Of a stretch of DNA of 58,028 nt, positions 24,946 to 33,785 are shown piece after piece. How positions within the stretch are numbered: the first letter of the stretch is position 1; every line of letters begins with the position of its first letter. The notes under the pieces are model-generated. The model saw only the letters and a program-made list of their open reading frames with translations. It searched no databases and had not been told where the DNA came from. The stretch covers positions 1 through 58,028 of the forward strand of contig JAICXL010000006.1 of assembly GCA_025980475.1 (NCBI GenBank), written 5' to 3'. Source of the DNA: Nocardioidaceae bacterium (GTDB taxonomy: Bacteria > Actinomycetota > Actinomycetes > Propionibacteriales > Nocardioidaceae). Position numbers and translations under genes: made by a program.

Positions 24946-26718
24946 ATGGCACCAGGGACCGCAGTCGGCATCGCGGGGCTCGAGGACCGGCGCCGGCAGC
25001 TGGAGCAGCGGCACGCTCCCTGGCGGCCGCGGTCACTCCCGCAGCTGCTCGACGAGGTCGCCGCCGAGCACCCCGACCGGCCCTTCGTGATCGCCGACGG
25101 CCGGGCCTCCAGCTATGCCGAGATGGCCGAGTGGTCGCGGCGCCTCGCCCGCGGGCTCGTCGACCGCGGGGTCCGGCCCGGCGAGCACGTCGCCTACGTG
25201 TTGCCCAACAGCGGCGAGGCGGTCGCGCTGCGCTTCGCCATCGCTCGTGCAGGGGCGGTCGCCGTACCTGTCAACGTGATGCTGCAGGCCGAGGAGCTCG
25301 GCTACGTCCTCGGACAGTCGCGGGCCGTGGCGCTGGTGACGATGGAGCACTTCCGCAGCGTCGACGCCCTCGACTCGCTCGACCGGGTCACGCCGGGCTG
25401 GGCGCGCGCTGCCCACCGACCGGGCACCAGCAGCACGCTGCCCGACCTGCGGTGGGTGGCCACGGTCCCGACGGGCCCGGGCGAGAGACGTACGGCGTCC
25501 CACCGCGCCGGCGTGCCGACCCTCGCCGACCTCGAGCACGAGCCCGACGCGCGGCTCGACGCCGAGCTCGCCGAGCGGCTGGCCCAGGTCGACGTGCACG
25601 ACACCACGTCAATCTTCTACACCTCGGGCACGACCGGGCAGGCCAAGGGCGTGCTGTCCACCCACGACATGGAGCTGCGCAGCGGCTACGGCTCGGCCTA
25701 CACGCGCGGCTTCGAGGACGGCCGGCGGATCTTCTTCGCGCTGCCGCTGCACCACGTCTTCGCCTACGTCGAGGGGCTGCTCGCATCGATGTTCGTCGGC
25801 GGCTGCGTGGTCGTCGAGTCGGTCTTCGACCCCAAGGCCGCACTCGCCGCGATCGCCGAGCACCGGGCCGGCGAGGCGCTCTTCGTGCCCACGATGAGCC
25901 TCGCTGTCGTCGACGCCGCCCGTCGCGGCGACTATGACCTGTCCTGCCTGCACTCGGTGATGTCCGCGGCGCAGTCGGCACCCACCCGGCTGTGGGAGGA
26001 CCTGCTCGAGGTGCTCGGCGTGGAGCAGCTGGTCACCGCCTACGGGATGACCGAGACCTCGGCCGCGACGACCTTCACGATGCCCGGTGACCCGATCGAG
26101 AACCTGGTCGGCACGGTCGGCCGGCCCAAGCCGGGCGGCGTCGCCGGCGACCCCTCGATCGGCGGGCTGCTGGCGGTCTACAAGACCGTGGACATGGGTG
26201 GGGCCGACCTCGAGCCCGGTCAGGAGGGGGAGCTGGTCGCGCGTGGGCCGATCGTCGGGGCCGGCTACTACGGCAAGCCGACCGAGACCGCCGAGGCACT
26301 GCTGCCCGGCGGCTGGTTGCGGTCGGGCGACCTCGGCTACGTCCGCGAGGACGGCTACCTCGTGCTCACCGGGCGGGCCAAGGAGCTCTACAAGTGCGGC
26401 GGCGAGCTGGTGATGCCCGGCGAGGTGGAGGGCCGGTTGACCCGGCTGCCGGAGGTCGCGCAGGCGCACGTCGTCGGGGTGCCCGACGAGCGGATGGGCG
26501 AGGTCGGCTGTGCCTGGATCGTGCCGGCCGAGGACGCCACGCCGCCGAGCGCCGAAACGGTCGCGGACTACTGCCGCGCCGAGCTCGCCCGCTTCAAGGT
26601 CCCCAAGTACGTCCTGTTCACAACTCCCGACCAGCTGCCGCTGACGGCCTCGGGGAAGGTGCAGAAGTTCAAGCTCGCCCAGCGTGCGGTCGAGGAGCTG
26701 CACCTGCCCGGGGACTAG
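24946..26718 (+). CDS. Acyl-CoA synthetase / AMP-dependent ligase
   Basis: ANL-superfamily enzyme of 590 residues that activates a carboxylic acid through an acyl-adenylate. It has the P-loop-like SIFYTSGTTGQAKG (about 224-237), YGMTETSA, the hinge region SGDLGYVREDGYLVLTGRAKE, and the catalytic Lys in LTASGKVQK near the C-terminus. Length and motifs suit fatty or aromatic acyl-CoA ligases. The ATG at 24946 has GGGAGG 5 nt upstream; an in-frame GTG at 24931 would overlap that site. The final codons lie in a 15-bp repeat and the stop forms CTAG with the stop of the convergent dehydrogenase. Confidence 0.88.
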   Translation: MAPGTAVGIAGLEDRRRQLEQRHAPWRPRSLPQLLDEVAAEHPDRPFVIADGRASSYAEMAEWSRRLARGLVDRGVRPGEHVAYVLPNSGEAVALRFAIARAGAVAVPVNVMLQAEELGYVLGQSRAVALVTMEHFRSVDALDSLDRVTPGWARAAHRPGTSSTLPDLRWVATVPTGPGERRTASHRAGVPTLADLEHEPDARLDAELAERLAQVDVHDTTSIFYTSGTTGQAKGVLSTHDMELRSGYGSAYTRGFEDGRRIFFALPLHHVFAYVEGLLASMFVGGCVVVESVFDPKAALAAIAEHRAGEALFVPTMSLAVVDAARRGDYDLSCLHSVMSAAQSAPTRLWEDLLEVLGVEQLVTAYGMTETSAATTFTMPGDPIENLVGTVGRPKPGGVAGDPSIGGLLAVYKTVDMGGADLEPGQEGELVARGPIVGAGYYGKPTETAEALLPGGWLRSGDLGYVREDGYLVLTGRAKELYKCGGELVMPGEVEGRLTRLPEVAQAHVVGVPDERMGEVGCAWIVPAEDATPPSAETVADYCRAELARFKVPKYVLFTTPDQLPLTASGKVQKFKLAQRAVEELHLPGD

Positions 26719-26769
26719 CAGACCGGGGACTGGCAGACCGGGGACTGGCAGACCGGGGACTGGCAGACC
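26710..26769. repeat. 15-bp minisatellite, 4 copies, spanning two convergent stop codons
   Basis: Four units GGGGACTGGCAGACC; the first has A for the second G of TGG, which creates CTAG and so the TAG stops of both convergent genes. The other three units are read through by the minus-strand dehydrogenase as a QSPVC repeat at its C-terminus. Confidence 0.95.
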
Positions 26770-27737
26770 AGCACGAGCCGGTCGACCACGTCGCGCGCGA
26801 CCAGCCGGTGCAGCGCCGCGGGCGCCTGCTCGAACGGCAGCTCCTCGACGTGGGGCGCGACCACGCCCTGGCGGTGCAGCTCGACGAGCTCGGTGTGGAT
26901 CCGGCGCAGCAGCCCCGGGTCGTGGCGGCGGTAGAGCGCCAGGTGCAACCCGACGACGCTGTAGTTGCGCAGCAGCACGTGGTTCGCCGGCGCCTCCGCG
27001 AGCCCACCGGTGAACCCGACGGTGACCAGCCGGCCCTCGAACGCCACGCACCGGCGCAGCTCGGCGAATAGCTCGCCGCCGACGACGTCGACCACCACGT
27101 CGAAGCCCCGGCCCGCGGTGAGCTCCCGGGCACGCCCGACGAGGTCTGGCTGCAGGGACAGGTCGATCGCCTCGTCCGCCCCGGCCGACCGGCACGCCGC
27201 CGCCCGGTCGGGCCCGGTCGCGGTCGCGACGACGTACGCCCCGGCCGCCTTCGCCAGCCGGACCGTCGCCGACCCGACCCCGCCCGCAGCGCCGGTGACC
27301 AGCACGGTCTCGCCTCGTCGCAGCGCGGCCCGGTGGTGCAGCGCGGCGTGTGCTGTCGACCAGGCGATGTGCAGCACCGCCGCGACCGGGGCAGGCATCG
27401 TGTCGGGCACCGCGAGGAGCTGAGCCTCGGGGACGGTGAGCGACTGCTGGAAGGCACCCTCGGGCAGCTCGGGTACCACGACGACCCGTTGGCCCGGCTC
27501 GACGCCGCAGCCCGGGCCCGTCTCGACCACGATGCCGGCGGCCTCGAAGCCGGGGGAGAACGGCAGCGCGGGCCGCTCCTGGTAACGGCCCGCGCAGAGC
27601 AGCAGGTCCGGGTGGTTGAGGCCGACCGCCTCCACGGCGACCCGGGCCTCGCCGTAGCCGGGCACGCGCACCGGCCGCTCCTCGAGCGACAGCGCCTCCT
27701 CCGGGGTGCCGAGCGTGCACACCCGCCACGACAGCAT
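26715..27737 (-). CDS. Zinc-less NADPH:quinone oxidoreductase-type dehydrogenase (MDR)
   Basis: Medium-chain dehydrogenase/reductase of 340 residues of the quinone oxidoreductase branch. The N-terminal GroES-like part has YGEARVAVEAVGLNHPD, and the nucleotide site is VTGAAGGVGSATVRLAKAAGA (about 147-167). Catalytic-zinc cysteines are absent as expected. The C-terminus ends in three QSPVC-type repeats from a minisatellite, beyond the usual end of the fold, so they are probably an unstructured tail. ATG at 27737 lies 7 nt after TACGCT (leaderless). It stands back to back with the ketosynthase gene. Confidence 0.87.
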   Translation of the reverse strand: MLSWRVCTLGTPEEALSLEERPVRVPGYGEARVAVEAVGLNHPDLLLCAGRYQERPALPFSPGFEAAGIVVETGPGCGVEPGQRVVVVPELPEGAFQQSLTVPEAQLLAVPDTMPAPVAAVLHIAWSTAHAALHHRAALRRGETVLVTGAAGGVGSATVRLAKAAGAYVVATATGPDRAAACRSAGADEAIDLSLQPDLVGRARELTAGRGFDVVVDVVGGELFAELRRCVAFEGRLVTVGFTGGLAEAPANHVLLRNYSVVGLHLALYRRHDPGLLRRIHTELVELHRQGVVAPHVEELPFEQAPAALHRLVARDVVDRLVLVCQSPVCQSPVCQSPVC

Positions 27738-27744
27738 GGCGCCC

Positions 27745-27762
27745 AGCGTAGGGGCTTACCAT
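27745..27762. promoter_or_regulatory. Back-to-back leaderless -10 boxes
   Basis: In the 31-bp gap between divergent starts, TACGCT on the minus strand (27750-27745) is 7 nt from the dehydrogenase ATG and TACCAT on the plus strand (27757-27762) is 6 nt from the ketosynthase GTG. Each -35 region would lie inside the other gene. Confidence 0.55.
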
Positions 27763-27768
27763 CCGGGG

Positions 27769-28779
27769 GTGACCTCTTCGTCCGCTGCCGGCAGGATCGG
27801 GGCCGCGCTCGTCGGCGTCGGCCACTGCGTCCCCGAGCGCGTGGTGAGCAACCGCGACATCGCCGAGCACCTCGGCGTCGAGGAGGAGTGGCTGACCTCG
27901 CGGACCGGCACCCAGGTGCGGCACGTCTCGAGCCCGGACGAGCGGCTCGAGGTCCTCGCCGCCACGGCGGCCGGCAACGCGCTCGAGGATGCCGGCATCG
28001 AGGGCTCGGCGGTCGACCTGGTGCTGGTGGGCACCACCAGTGCCGAGGAGATGAGCCCGCACGCCGCCCCGATGGTCGCCGCGGACATCGGTGCGAAGGG
28101 CGCGGGAGCGATGGACGTCAGCGCCGCCTGCACCGGCTTCCTCGCCTCGCTGACGATGGCCGCGTCGCTCATCGAGGCCGGCCGGGCGCGCACGGTCGTG
28201 GCGGTGGGAGCGGACGCGCTGAACAAGTTCCTCGACCACGACGACCGCTCCACCGCGATGTTGTTCGGCGACGGTGCGGGAGCCGTCGTACTCACTGCCG
28301 TCGAGGGGGCCTCGCAGGTGGGTCCGGCGATCCACCACTCCGACGGCGACGGCCGCGGGCTGATCAGCCTCGATCGCGAGGAGCGGCTGATCCGGATGGA
28401 CGGGCCCACGGTCTACCGCTACGCGGTGCGCTCGATGACCGAGGTCACCCGGGAGGCGCTGGACCTTGCCGGCCTGGCGGCGGACGACATCGACCTGTTC
28501 TTCTACCACCAGGCCAACGCGCGGATCATCGACGCGGTCGGCAAGCGGTTGCACCTCGCCCCGGAGCGAGTGGTCAACGTGGTCGGCGACTTCGCCAACA
28601 CCTCAGCCGCGTCGCTGCCGATCGCGCTGTCGGTGGCCCGGCGAGCCGGCCGGTTGCACGACGGTGACCAGCTGCTGCTCTCCGCGTTCGGGGCCGGGAT
28701 GGTCTGGGGCGCGGTGCTGGCTCGCTGGGGCCTGCCGGCAGCGGCAGACGGCGCCTCGGTCGGCGTACGATCGCAGTGA
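27769..28779 (+). CDS. 3-oxoacyl-ACP synthase III (FabH-like)
   Basis: Thiolase-fold ketosynthase III of 336 residues with an intact Cys-His-Asn triad: Cys121 in SAACTGF, His247 in FYHQAN and Asn277 in ANTSAAS. It condenses an acyl-CoA starter with malonyl-ACP or another acceptor. It is not in a fatty-acid synthesis operon (no fabD, acpP or fabF nearby), so it may be an accessory starter enzyme or serve a small lipid pathway with the adjacent acyl-CoA ligase. GTG at 27769 is preceded by TACCAT at leaderless spacing; longer upstream reading would run into the divergent gene. Confidence 0.87.
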   Translation: MTSSSAAGRIGAALVGVGHCVPERVVSNRDIAEHLGVEEEWLTSRTGTQVRHVSSPDERLEVLAATAAGNALEDAGIEGSAVDLVLVGTTSAEEMSPHAAPMVAADIGAKGAGAMDVSAACTGFLASLTMAASLIEAGRARTVVAVGADALNKFLDHDDRSTAMLFGDGAGAVVLTAVEGASQVGPAIHHSDGDGRGLISLDREERLIRMDGPTVYRYAVRSMTEVTREALDLAGLAADDIDLFFYHQANARIIDAVGKRLHLAPERVVNVVGDFANTSAASLPIALSVARRAGRLHDGDQLLLSAFGAGMVWGAVLARWGLPAAADGASVGVRSQ

Positions 28780-28810
28780 TGGAGCCACTCCGGCTCCCGA
28801 GGAGCTGGCC

Positions 28811-28957
28811 ATGGCCGACAAGTCCCCCAGACACACGATGTCGAAGAAGAGCGGCAAGTCGCTGAAGGAGAAGCGCCGCGACAAGAAGACCAAGGGGGTG
28901 GCGACCAGCGACATGGAGAAGCTGGTCACCGAGAAGGGCCACCACCGCTCGCACTGA
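28811..28957 (+). CDS. Small Lys-rich basic protein
   Basis: A 48-residue, very basic protein (MADKSPRHTMSKKSGKS..., then KEKRRDKKTKG), ending KGHHRSH. GGAG lies 7 nt before the ATG. Short Lys-rich proteins with the MADKSPR...SKKSGKS start are widespread in actinobacteria; function is unknown, perhaps nucleic-acid or ribosome associated. It is 31 bp past the ketosynthase and could share its transcript. Confidence 0.7.
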   Translation: MADKSPRHTMSKKSGKSLKEKRRDKKTKGVATSDMEKLVTEKGHHRSH

Positions 28958-28967
28958 GCGCCCCGGG

Positions 28968-30083
28968 TCAGCGCTGGACGCGGGCCGTCCCGCCGGCCAC
29001 GAGGGCCTCGACCTCCGCGAGGGTGGCCATCGAGGTGTCCCCGGGCGTGGTCATCGCCAGCGCCCCGTGGGCTGCGCCGTACTCCAGGGCCTCGCCCAGC
29101 GGCCGGTCCGACAGCAGGCCGTAGACCAGGCCGGACGCGAAGCTGTCCCCGCCACCGACCCGGTCGAGGATCTCGACCTGGGGCCGCAGCGTCGCCTCGA
29201 CGAAGCCGGTGCCCCGCGACCAGCCGATGGCGCCCCAGTCGTTGACGGTCGCGGTGCGGACGGTGCGCAACGTGGTCGCGACGACCCGCAGGTTCGGGTA
29301 GGTCGCGGTTGCCTCGCCGAGCATGCCCTTGAAGCCGTCGACGTCGAGATGGCTCAGGTCGTCGGCGGAGCCAGGCACCTCGAAGCCGAGGCAAGCGGTG
29401 AAGTCCTCCTCGTTGCCGAGCATCACGTCGACCAGCGGCGCCAGGCCCTTGTTGACCTCCTGCGCGCGCGGCTGCCCGCCGATCGCCCGCCAGAGGCTGG
29501 GTCGGTAGTTGAGGTCGTAGGAGACCACGGTGCCGTGCCGCCGCGCCGCCGCCATCGCCTCGGCTGCGACCTCCGCGGTGCTCTCCGAAAGCGCGGCGTA
29601 GATCCCTCCGGTGTGGAACCAGCGCACGCCCTGCTCGCCGAAGAGGTGGTCCCAGTCGACCTCGCCGGGACGCATCTGGCTGGCTGCGGTGTGGCCCCGG
29701 TCGGGCACGCCCACCGCACCGCGCAGGCCGAAGCCGCGCTCGGTGAAATTGAGCCCGTTGCGCACCGCGCGACCGACGCCGTCGTAGGGCACCCAGTGGA
29801 CGTGCGCATTGTCGACGCCGCCCTGCAGGATGAAGTCCTCGACGAGCCGGCCGACGGGGTTGTCGGCCAGCGCGGTGACCACCGAGGTGCGCAGGCCGAA
29901 GCAGCGGCAGAGCCCGCGGGCGACGTTGTACTCCCCGCCGCCCTCCCAGACCGTGAAGCTGCGCGCGGTCCGGACCCGGCCCTCACCGGGGTCCAGCCGC
30001 AGCATCACCTCGCCGAGCGAGACGAGGTCGAAGCGGCAGTCCTCGGCGGGAAGCAGGGGCAGGTCGCTGGTCGGGTCGGTCAC
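28968..30083 (-). CDS. kdgK: PfkB-family sugar kinase, probable 2-keto-3-deoxygluconate kinase
   Basis: Ribokinase-fold kinase of 371 residues: SLGEVMLRL near the start, GGGEYNVARGLCRCFGL (substrate-lid region, about 47-63) and the anion-hole/catalytic GGGDSFASGLVYG near 318-330. The coupling to KDPG aldolase through a GTGA overlap argues that it phosphorylates 2-keto-3-deoxygluconate to KDPG, the aldolase substrate. It is somewhat longer than usual (about 310-340), mainly from a middle insertion. It is the last gene of the transporter operon. Confidence 0.8.
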   Translation of the reverse strand: MTDPTSDLPLLPAEDCRFDLVSLGEVMLRLDPGEGRVRTARSFTVWEGGGEYNVARGLCRCFGLRTSVVTALADNPVGRLVEDFILQGGVDNAHVHWVPYDGVGRAVRNGLNFTERGFGLRGAVGVPDRGHTAASQMRPGEVDWDHLFGEQGVRWFHTGGIYAALSESTAEVAAEAMAAARRHGTVVSYDLNYRPSLWRAIGGQPRAQEVNKGLAPLVDVMLGNEEDFTACLGFEVPGSADDLSHLDVDGFKGMLGEATATYPNLRVVATTLRTVRTATVNDWGAIGWSRGTGFVEATLRPQVEILDRVGGGDSFASGLVYGLLSDRPLGEALEYGAAHGALAMTTPGDTSMATLAEVEALVAGGTARVQR

Positions 30084-30724
30084 GCGCGCCTCTCGGAGTC
30101 GTCGTCGAGCTGCCGGACGGCGGCGGCGGTCCGTCGGGTGATGTCTTCCCAGCGGCCGGCATCAACCAGCTCGGGCGGGGCGAGCCAGGAGCCGCCGACG
30201 GCGAGCACGGCCGGGTGGGAGAGGTACGCCGAAACGTTCGTCGGCCGGACGCCTCCCGTCGGCACGAACCGCATCGCCGGGAAGGGCCCCGCGAACGCCT
30301 TGACCGCGGCAGGACCGCCCAGGAGGTCGGCGGGGAAGAGCTTGACGGCGTCGATGCCGGCCTCGACGGCACGCAACAGGTCCGAAGCCGTGGCCACGCC
30401 GGGGAGGACCGGGATGCCGTGCTGCCGGCAGCGGTCGACCACCGCGGTGCCCAGGCCGGGGCTGACCACGAACGCCGCGCCCGCGTCGACCACGCGGTCG
30501 ACCTGCTCGGCGGTGACCACGGTGCCGGCCCCGACGACCAGGTCGTCCAGGGCGGCCATCGCCTCGAGGGCGTCGAGAGCGCCGTCGACCCGCAGGGTGA
30601 CCTCGGTCAGCGGCAGCCCGCCGGCCAGCAGTGCGCGGCCGAGGTGGCAGCCGTTGTCGCTCCCGGCGACCGTCAGCACGGGCAGCAGCCGGTGCTCGGC
30701 CAGGAGGTCCTCGAGCAGGGTCAC
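30080..30724 (-). CDS. eda: KDPG/KHG aldolase
   Basis: Class I aldolase of 214 residues splitting 2-keto-3-deoxy-6-phosphogluconate into pyruvate and glyceraldehyde-3-phosphate. The catalytic Glu (Glu41 in LTEVTLR) and Schiff-base Lys (Lys128 in AVKLFPAD) are in place, with PGVATASD and PTGGV phosphate-site motifs. The GTG at 30724 overlaps the ATPase stop (GTGA), and its own stop overlaps the kinase start (GTGA), so three genes are translationally linked. Residues reading further upstream are only the reverse context of the ATPase gene. Confidence 0.9.
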   Translation of the reverse strand: MTLLEDLLAEHRLLPVLTVAGSDNGCHLGRALLAGGLPLTEVTLRVDGALDALEAMAALDDLVVGAGTVVTAEQVDRVVDAGAAFVVSPGLGTAVVDRCRQHGIPVLPGVATASDLLRAVEAGIDAVKLFPADLLGGPAAVKAFAGPFPAMRFVPTGGVRPTNVSAYLSHPAVLAVGGSWLAPPELVDAGRWEDITRRTAAAVRQLDDDSERRA

Positions 30725-31458
30725 AGGATCTTGCTCAGGAAGGCGCGGGTGCGGTCGTGCTGCGGGTTGTCGAAGATCTCCCGCGGCGGCCCCTGCTCGA
30801 CCACGACGCCGTTGTCCATGAAGAGGACCCGGTCCGCGACCTCGCGGGCGAACCCCATCTCGTGGGTCACCACCATCATCGTCATGCCCTCTTCGGCGAG
30901 CGCCTTCATCACCTCGAGCACCTCGCCGACCGTCTCGGGGTCTAGCGCGGAGGTGGGCTCGTCGAAGAGCATCACCTTCGGCTGCATCGCCAACGCCCGG
31001 GCGATCGCGACACGCTGCTGCTGACCACCGGAGAGCTTGGTCGGGTAGACCTTCGCCTTGTCGACTAGGCCGACCTTCTCCAGCAGCGCCATCGCGCGCT
31101 CCCGGGCCTCGGCCTTGCTGACCTTGAGCACCTTCATCGGCGCAAGCATCAGGTTGTCGAGTACCAGCATGTGCGGGAAGACGTTGAACGACTGGAACAC
31201 CATGCCCACGTCGCGACGCACCTCGTTGACGTTGGTCTTCGACCCGGTCAGGTCGTGCCCGCAGATCGTGATGTGGCCCTTCTGGAACTTCTCCAGCGCG
31301 TTCATGCAGCGCAGCAGCGTGCTCTTGCCCGACCCGGAGGGGCCGATCAGGCAGACCACCTCGCGCTCGTCGACCTCCGCGTCGATGCCCTTGAGCACCT
31401 CGAGGTCGCCGAAGCGCTTGTGGATGTCCTGGGCGAGGATCATGGCCGGGGTGCTCAT
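30721..31458 (-). CDS. Polar amino-acid type ABC transporter ATP-binding protein (GlnQ/HisP family)
   Basis: ATPase of 245 residues with Walker [10 protein letters not shown], signature [15 protein letters not shown], Walker [14 protein letters not shown] and switch [12 protein letters not shown], all typical of the PAAT (His/Gln) family. It overlaps the permease by 4 bp (ATGA) and the aldolase by 4 bp. The link to sugar-acid enzymes is unusual for this transporter class, suggesting an amino-sugar acid or similar charged ligand. Confidence 0.9.
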   Translation of the reverse strand: MSTPAMILAQDIHKRFGDLEVLKGIDAEVDEREVVCLIGPSGSGKSTLLRCMNALEKFQKGHITICGHDLTGSKTNVNEVRRDVGMVFQSFNVFPHMLVLDNLMLAPMKVLKVSKAEARERAMALLEKVGLVDKAKVYPTKLSGGQQQRVAIARALAMQPKVMLFDEPTSALDPETVGEVLEVMKALAEEGMTMMVVTHEMGFAREVADRVLFMDNGVVVEQGPPREIFDNPQHDRTRAFLSKIL

Positions 31459-32114
31459 GCGAGCCTCCGTTCATACCAGCGTCCCAGCAGGGACAGGGGG
31501 TAGGAGATGACGAAGTAGAGGGCGGCGACGACCAGGAAGGTCGCCAGGGGAGCGTGGTTCTGCGAGGTGATGATCCGCCCCGCACGGGTGAGGTCGGTTG
31601 CGGCGATCACCGAGACCAGCGACGATGCCTTCACCAGGGCGATCAGGAAGCCGATGCCCGGGGGCACCGCGATCTTCAGTGCCTGCGGCAGGACCACGTA
31701 GCGCATCTTCTGCAGGTAGTTGAGGCCGAGGGCCTCGCCGGCCTCCAGCTGCCCGCGGGGGATCGCCTGGATGCTGCCGCGGAAGATCTCCGCCATGTAG
31801 GCCCCGGCGTAGACCGACAGGCCGATCATCGCGGTGATCGTCTGGGAGAAGGTGGCGTAGGGGAAGAGCAGCGGGATCTCGTAGTAGAGGAACAGCAGGA
31901 TGATCAGGATCGGAATGCCGCGGATGAAGTTGGTGTAGATCGACGCCAGCCAACGCACGGGGGCCAGCGGTGCGCTGCGGCCGATCCCGAAGACCACTCC
32001 GATGATGGTCCCGGCGATGCCGGAGGCCAGGACCAGCCCCACGGTCACGCCGGCACCGCGAAGCAGTGGGGGCATGAACTGCCCGAAGTCGAAGGAGAGC
32101 AGCGGGGTCACCAT
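31455..32114 (-). CDS. Polar amino-acid type ABC transporter permease (HisM/GlnP family)
   Basis: Permease of 219 residues with about five hydrophobic helices. It has the PAAT hallmark [17 protein letters not shown] near 63-79, and the ATPase-contacting loop [25 protein letters not shown] near 121-145. It starts inside the end of the preceding permease (7-bp overlap) and ends in an ATGA with the ATPase. Confidence 0.9.
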   Translation of the reverse strand: MVTPLLSFDFGQFMPPLLRGAGVTVGLVLASGIAGTIIGVVFGIGRSAPLAPVRWLASIYTNFIRGIPILIILLFLYYEIPLLFPYATFSQTITAMIGLSVYAGAYMAEIFRGSIQAIPRGQLEAGEALGLNYLQKMRYVVLPQALKIAVPPGIGFLIALVKASSLVSVIAATDLTRAGRIITSQNHAPLATFLVVAALYFVISYPLSLLGRWYERRLA

Positions 32115-32761
32115 CGGAAGAGGTACCTCTCTGCCAGCCGGGACGAGCCGGCGATCACGGCGGACGTCAGGTAGTAGAGGATGCCGCCGATCGTGAAGAT
32201 CTCCAGGGTCCGCAGGGTGCGCTGGTTGAGGTCGGCGAGTGCCGAGGTGAGCTCGTTGAGCGAGATCACCGAGCCGACGGAGGAGAAGAGGAAGAGCACG
32301 ATGAACTGGTTGGTCAGCGCGGGCAGCACGTTGCGGATCGCCGGCTTGAGCACGATGAACCGGAAGGTCTGGCTGAACCGCATCCCCAGTGCACCCGCGG
32401 CCTCCACGAGGCCGTTGGGCACCGACTCAATGCCCGCGCGGAAGATCTCAGCGGTGTAGGCGGCGTTGTTGAGCGTCATCCCGGCGAGCGTCGACCAGAA
32501 CGGGTTCAGGTTGATGCCGACCTCGGGGAGACCGAAGTAGATCAGGTAGAGCTGCACCAGCAACGGCGTGTTGCGGAAGACCTCGATGAAGCCGTGCGCC
32601 AGCCAGCGCAGCGGGGCGAGCCCGCTGCGCCGGCCGAGGTAGACGAAGATCCCGAGGACCGAGCCGATGAAGAAGCTCAGCACCGTGACCTCGATGCTGA
32701 TCCCGAGCGCCTTGAGCATCACCGGCAGGTAGGGGAGGACCGCTCCGAAGTCGATCGTCAT
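32108..32761 (-). CDS. Polar amino-acid type ABC transporter permease (HisQ/GlnP family)
   Basis: Second permease, 217 residues, five or so helices, with EVFRNTPLLVQLYLIYFGLP near 60-79 and the EAA loop NGLVEAAGALGMRFSQTFRFIVLKPA near 115-140. A strong GGGGGGAGGACC precedes the ATG. It forms the heterodimeric pore with the next permease. A 61-bp gap separates it from the binding-protein gene upstream; no terminator-like hairpin is evident there. Confidence 0.9.
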   Translation of the reverse strand: MTIDFGAVLPYLPVMLKALGISIEVTVLSFFIGSVLGIFVYLGRRSGLAPLRWLAHGFIEVFRNTPLLVQLYLIYFGLPEVGINLNPFWSTLAGMTLNNAAYTAEIFRAGIESVPNGLVEAAGALGMRFSQTFRFIVLKPAIRNVLPALTNQFIVLFLFSSVGSVISLNELTSALADLNQRTLRTLEIFTIGGILYYLTSAVIAGSSRLAERYLFRW

Positions 32762-32822
32762 TGCGGTCCTCCCCCCTGAGCGGTGGCGTGTTTTGCAGTC
32801 GTCACGTCAGCCAGTGCCAGGC

Positions 32823-33662
32823 TCAGGCAGCGTTGCCCTGCACCGAGACGATGCTGGCCAACGGCTCGTGCAGCCACTTCTCGTGGAGCTTGTTGTCCTC
32901 GCCCGAGGCGATCAGGTTGCGGATGAAGTTGTTGAGATAGTTGATCCACACCTGGTCACCTGGGAGCACTCCCATCGACACCAGCTGCGGGTCGAGCGGC
33001 GGGTTCGAGATCGCCTGAAGGCTCGGGTCCGACTTGGCGGCCTGCGCCACGGTGTAGGAGCTCTCGAGCGCGGCGTCGACCTTGCCGGTCTTGACCGCGG
33101 AGATCACGTCGGCGATGGCGTCGAAGCGCACCGGCTTCGCTGACGGGAAGTCGGCGGTGAGGATCGTGTCGTTGGTGCTGCCCCGGGCCACGCTGACGGT
33201 CTTGCCTGCGAGGTCCTTGTACGACTTGATGTTCGCGCCCTTCTTGAAGAGCACGCCGGCGCCATGGGCGTCGTAGGGGATCGTGAAGCCGGCGGTCTGC
33301 GCCCGCTCGTTGGTCGCGGTCCAGGCCGAGATGTTCACGTCGACGCGATTGGACTGCAGCAGGGGCAGCCGGCTGTCACCGTCGGTGGCCACCAGCTTGA
33401 GCTTGACGCCAAGGGAGTCGGCGAGCTCCTTGGCGATGTCGATCTCGTAGCCCTGGAAGGTGCCGTCGGACTTCTGGACCGCCCACGGCGGGAAGTCGGG
33501 GAGCACCGCGACACGGAGCGTGCCGGCCTTGAGGACCTTGTTGAGCTGGCTGTCGGCTGGGTTGGTGCTGCCGCCCCCGGACGAGCCGCTGCTGCACGCG
33601 GTGAGGCCCAGCGTGCCGGCGAGGAGGACGGCTGCCAGCGCAGCCAGTTTTCGTGTGACCAT
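32823..33662 (-). CDS. Polar amino-acid type ABC transporter substrate-binding lipoprotein
   Basis: Type II periplasmic-binding protein (SBP_bac_3) of 279 residues. Lipobox LTAC at Cys23 followed by a Ser/Gly linker; the mature domain begins KAGTLRVAVLPDFPPWAV and includes GYEIDIAKELADSLG and the ligand Arg-type motif TVSVARGSTND. The ATG has AGGGAG upstream. The ligand cannot be read from sequence, but operon partners point to a sugar-acid or amino-sugar acid. A 123-bp leader region separates it from the isomerase gene; a TTGACG at 33753-33748 on the minus strand may be part of an internal promoter. Confidence 0.9.
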   Translation of the reverse strand: MVTRKLAALAAVLLAGTLGLTACSSGSSGGGSTNPADSQLNKVLKAGTLRVAVLPDFPPWAVQKSDGTFQGYEIDIAKELADSLGVKLKLVATDGDSRLPLLQSNRVDVNISAWTATNERAQTAGFTIPYDAHGAGVLFKKGANIKSYKDLAGKTVSVARGSTNDTILTADFPSAKPVRFDAIADVISAVKTGKVDAALESSYTVAQAAKSDPSLQAISNPPLDPQLVSMGVLPGDQVWINYLNNFIRNLIASGEDNKLHEKWLHEPLASIVSVQGNAA

Positions 33663-33785
33663 GTGGAAGAACTCCCTGTTGCGAATGGGCTCCCGCTGGA
33701 TGGGAGAGACTCTCGGTTGGTGGGAGTCTGCTCCGCCCGCGTCGTCCCGTCAAGTGCCGGACAGAACCGTGACCGGTCCGTCACC

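Noticed and set aside
25609-28554. A 981-codon open frame on the minus strand
   Set aside because: It is the reverse frame of the acyl-CoA ligase and ketosynthase and lies out of frame with the dehydrogenase; no domain is visible.
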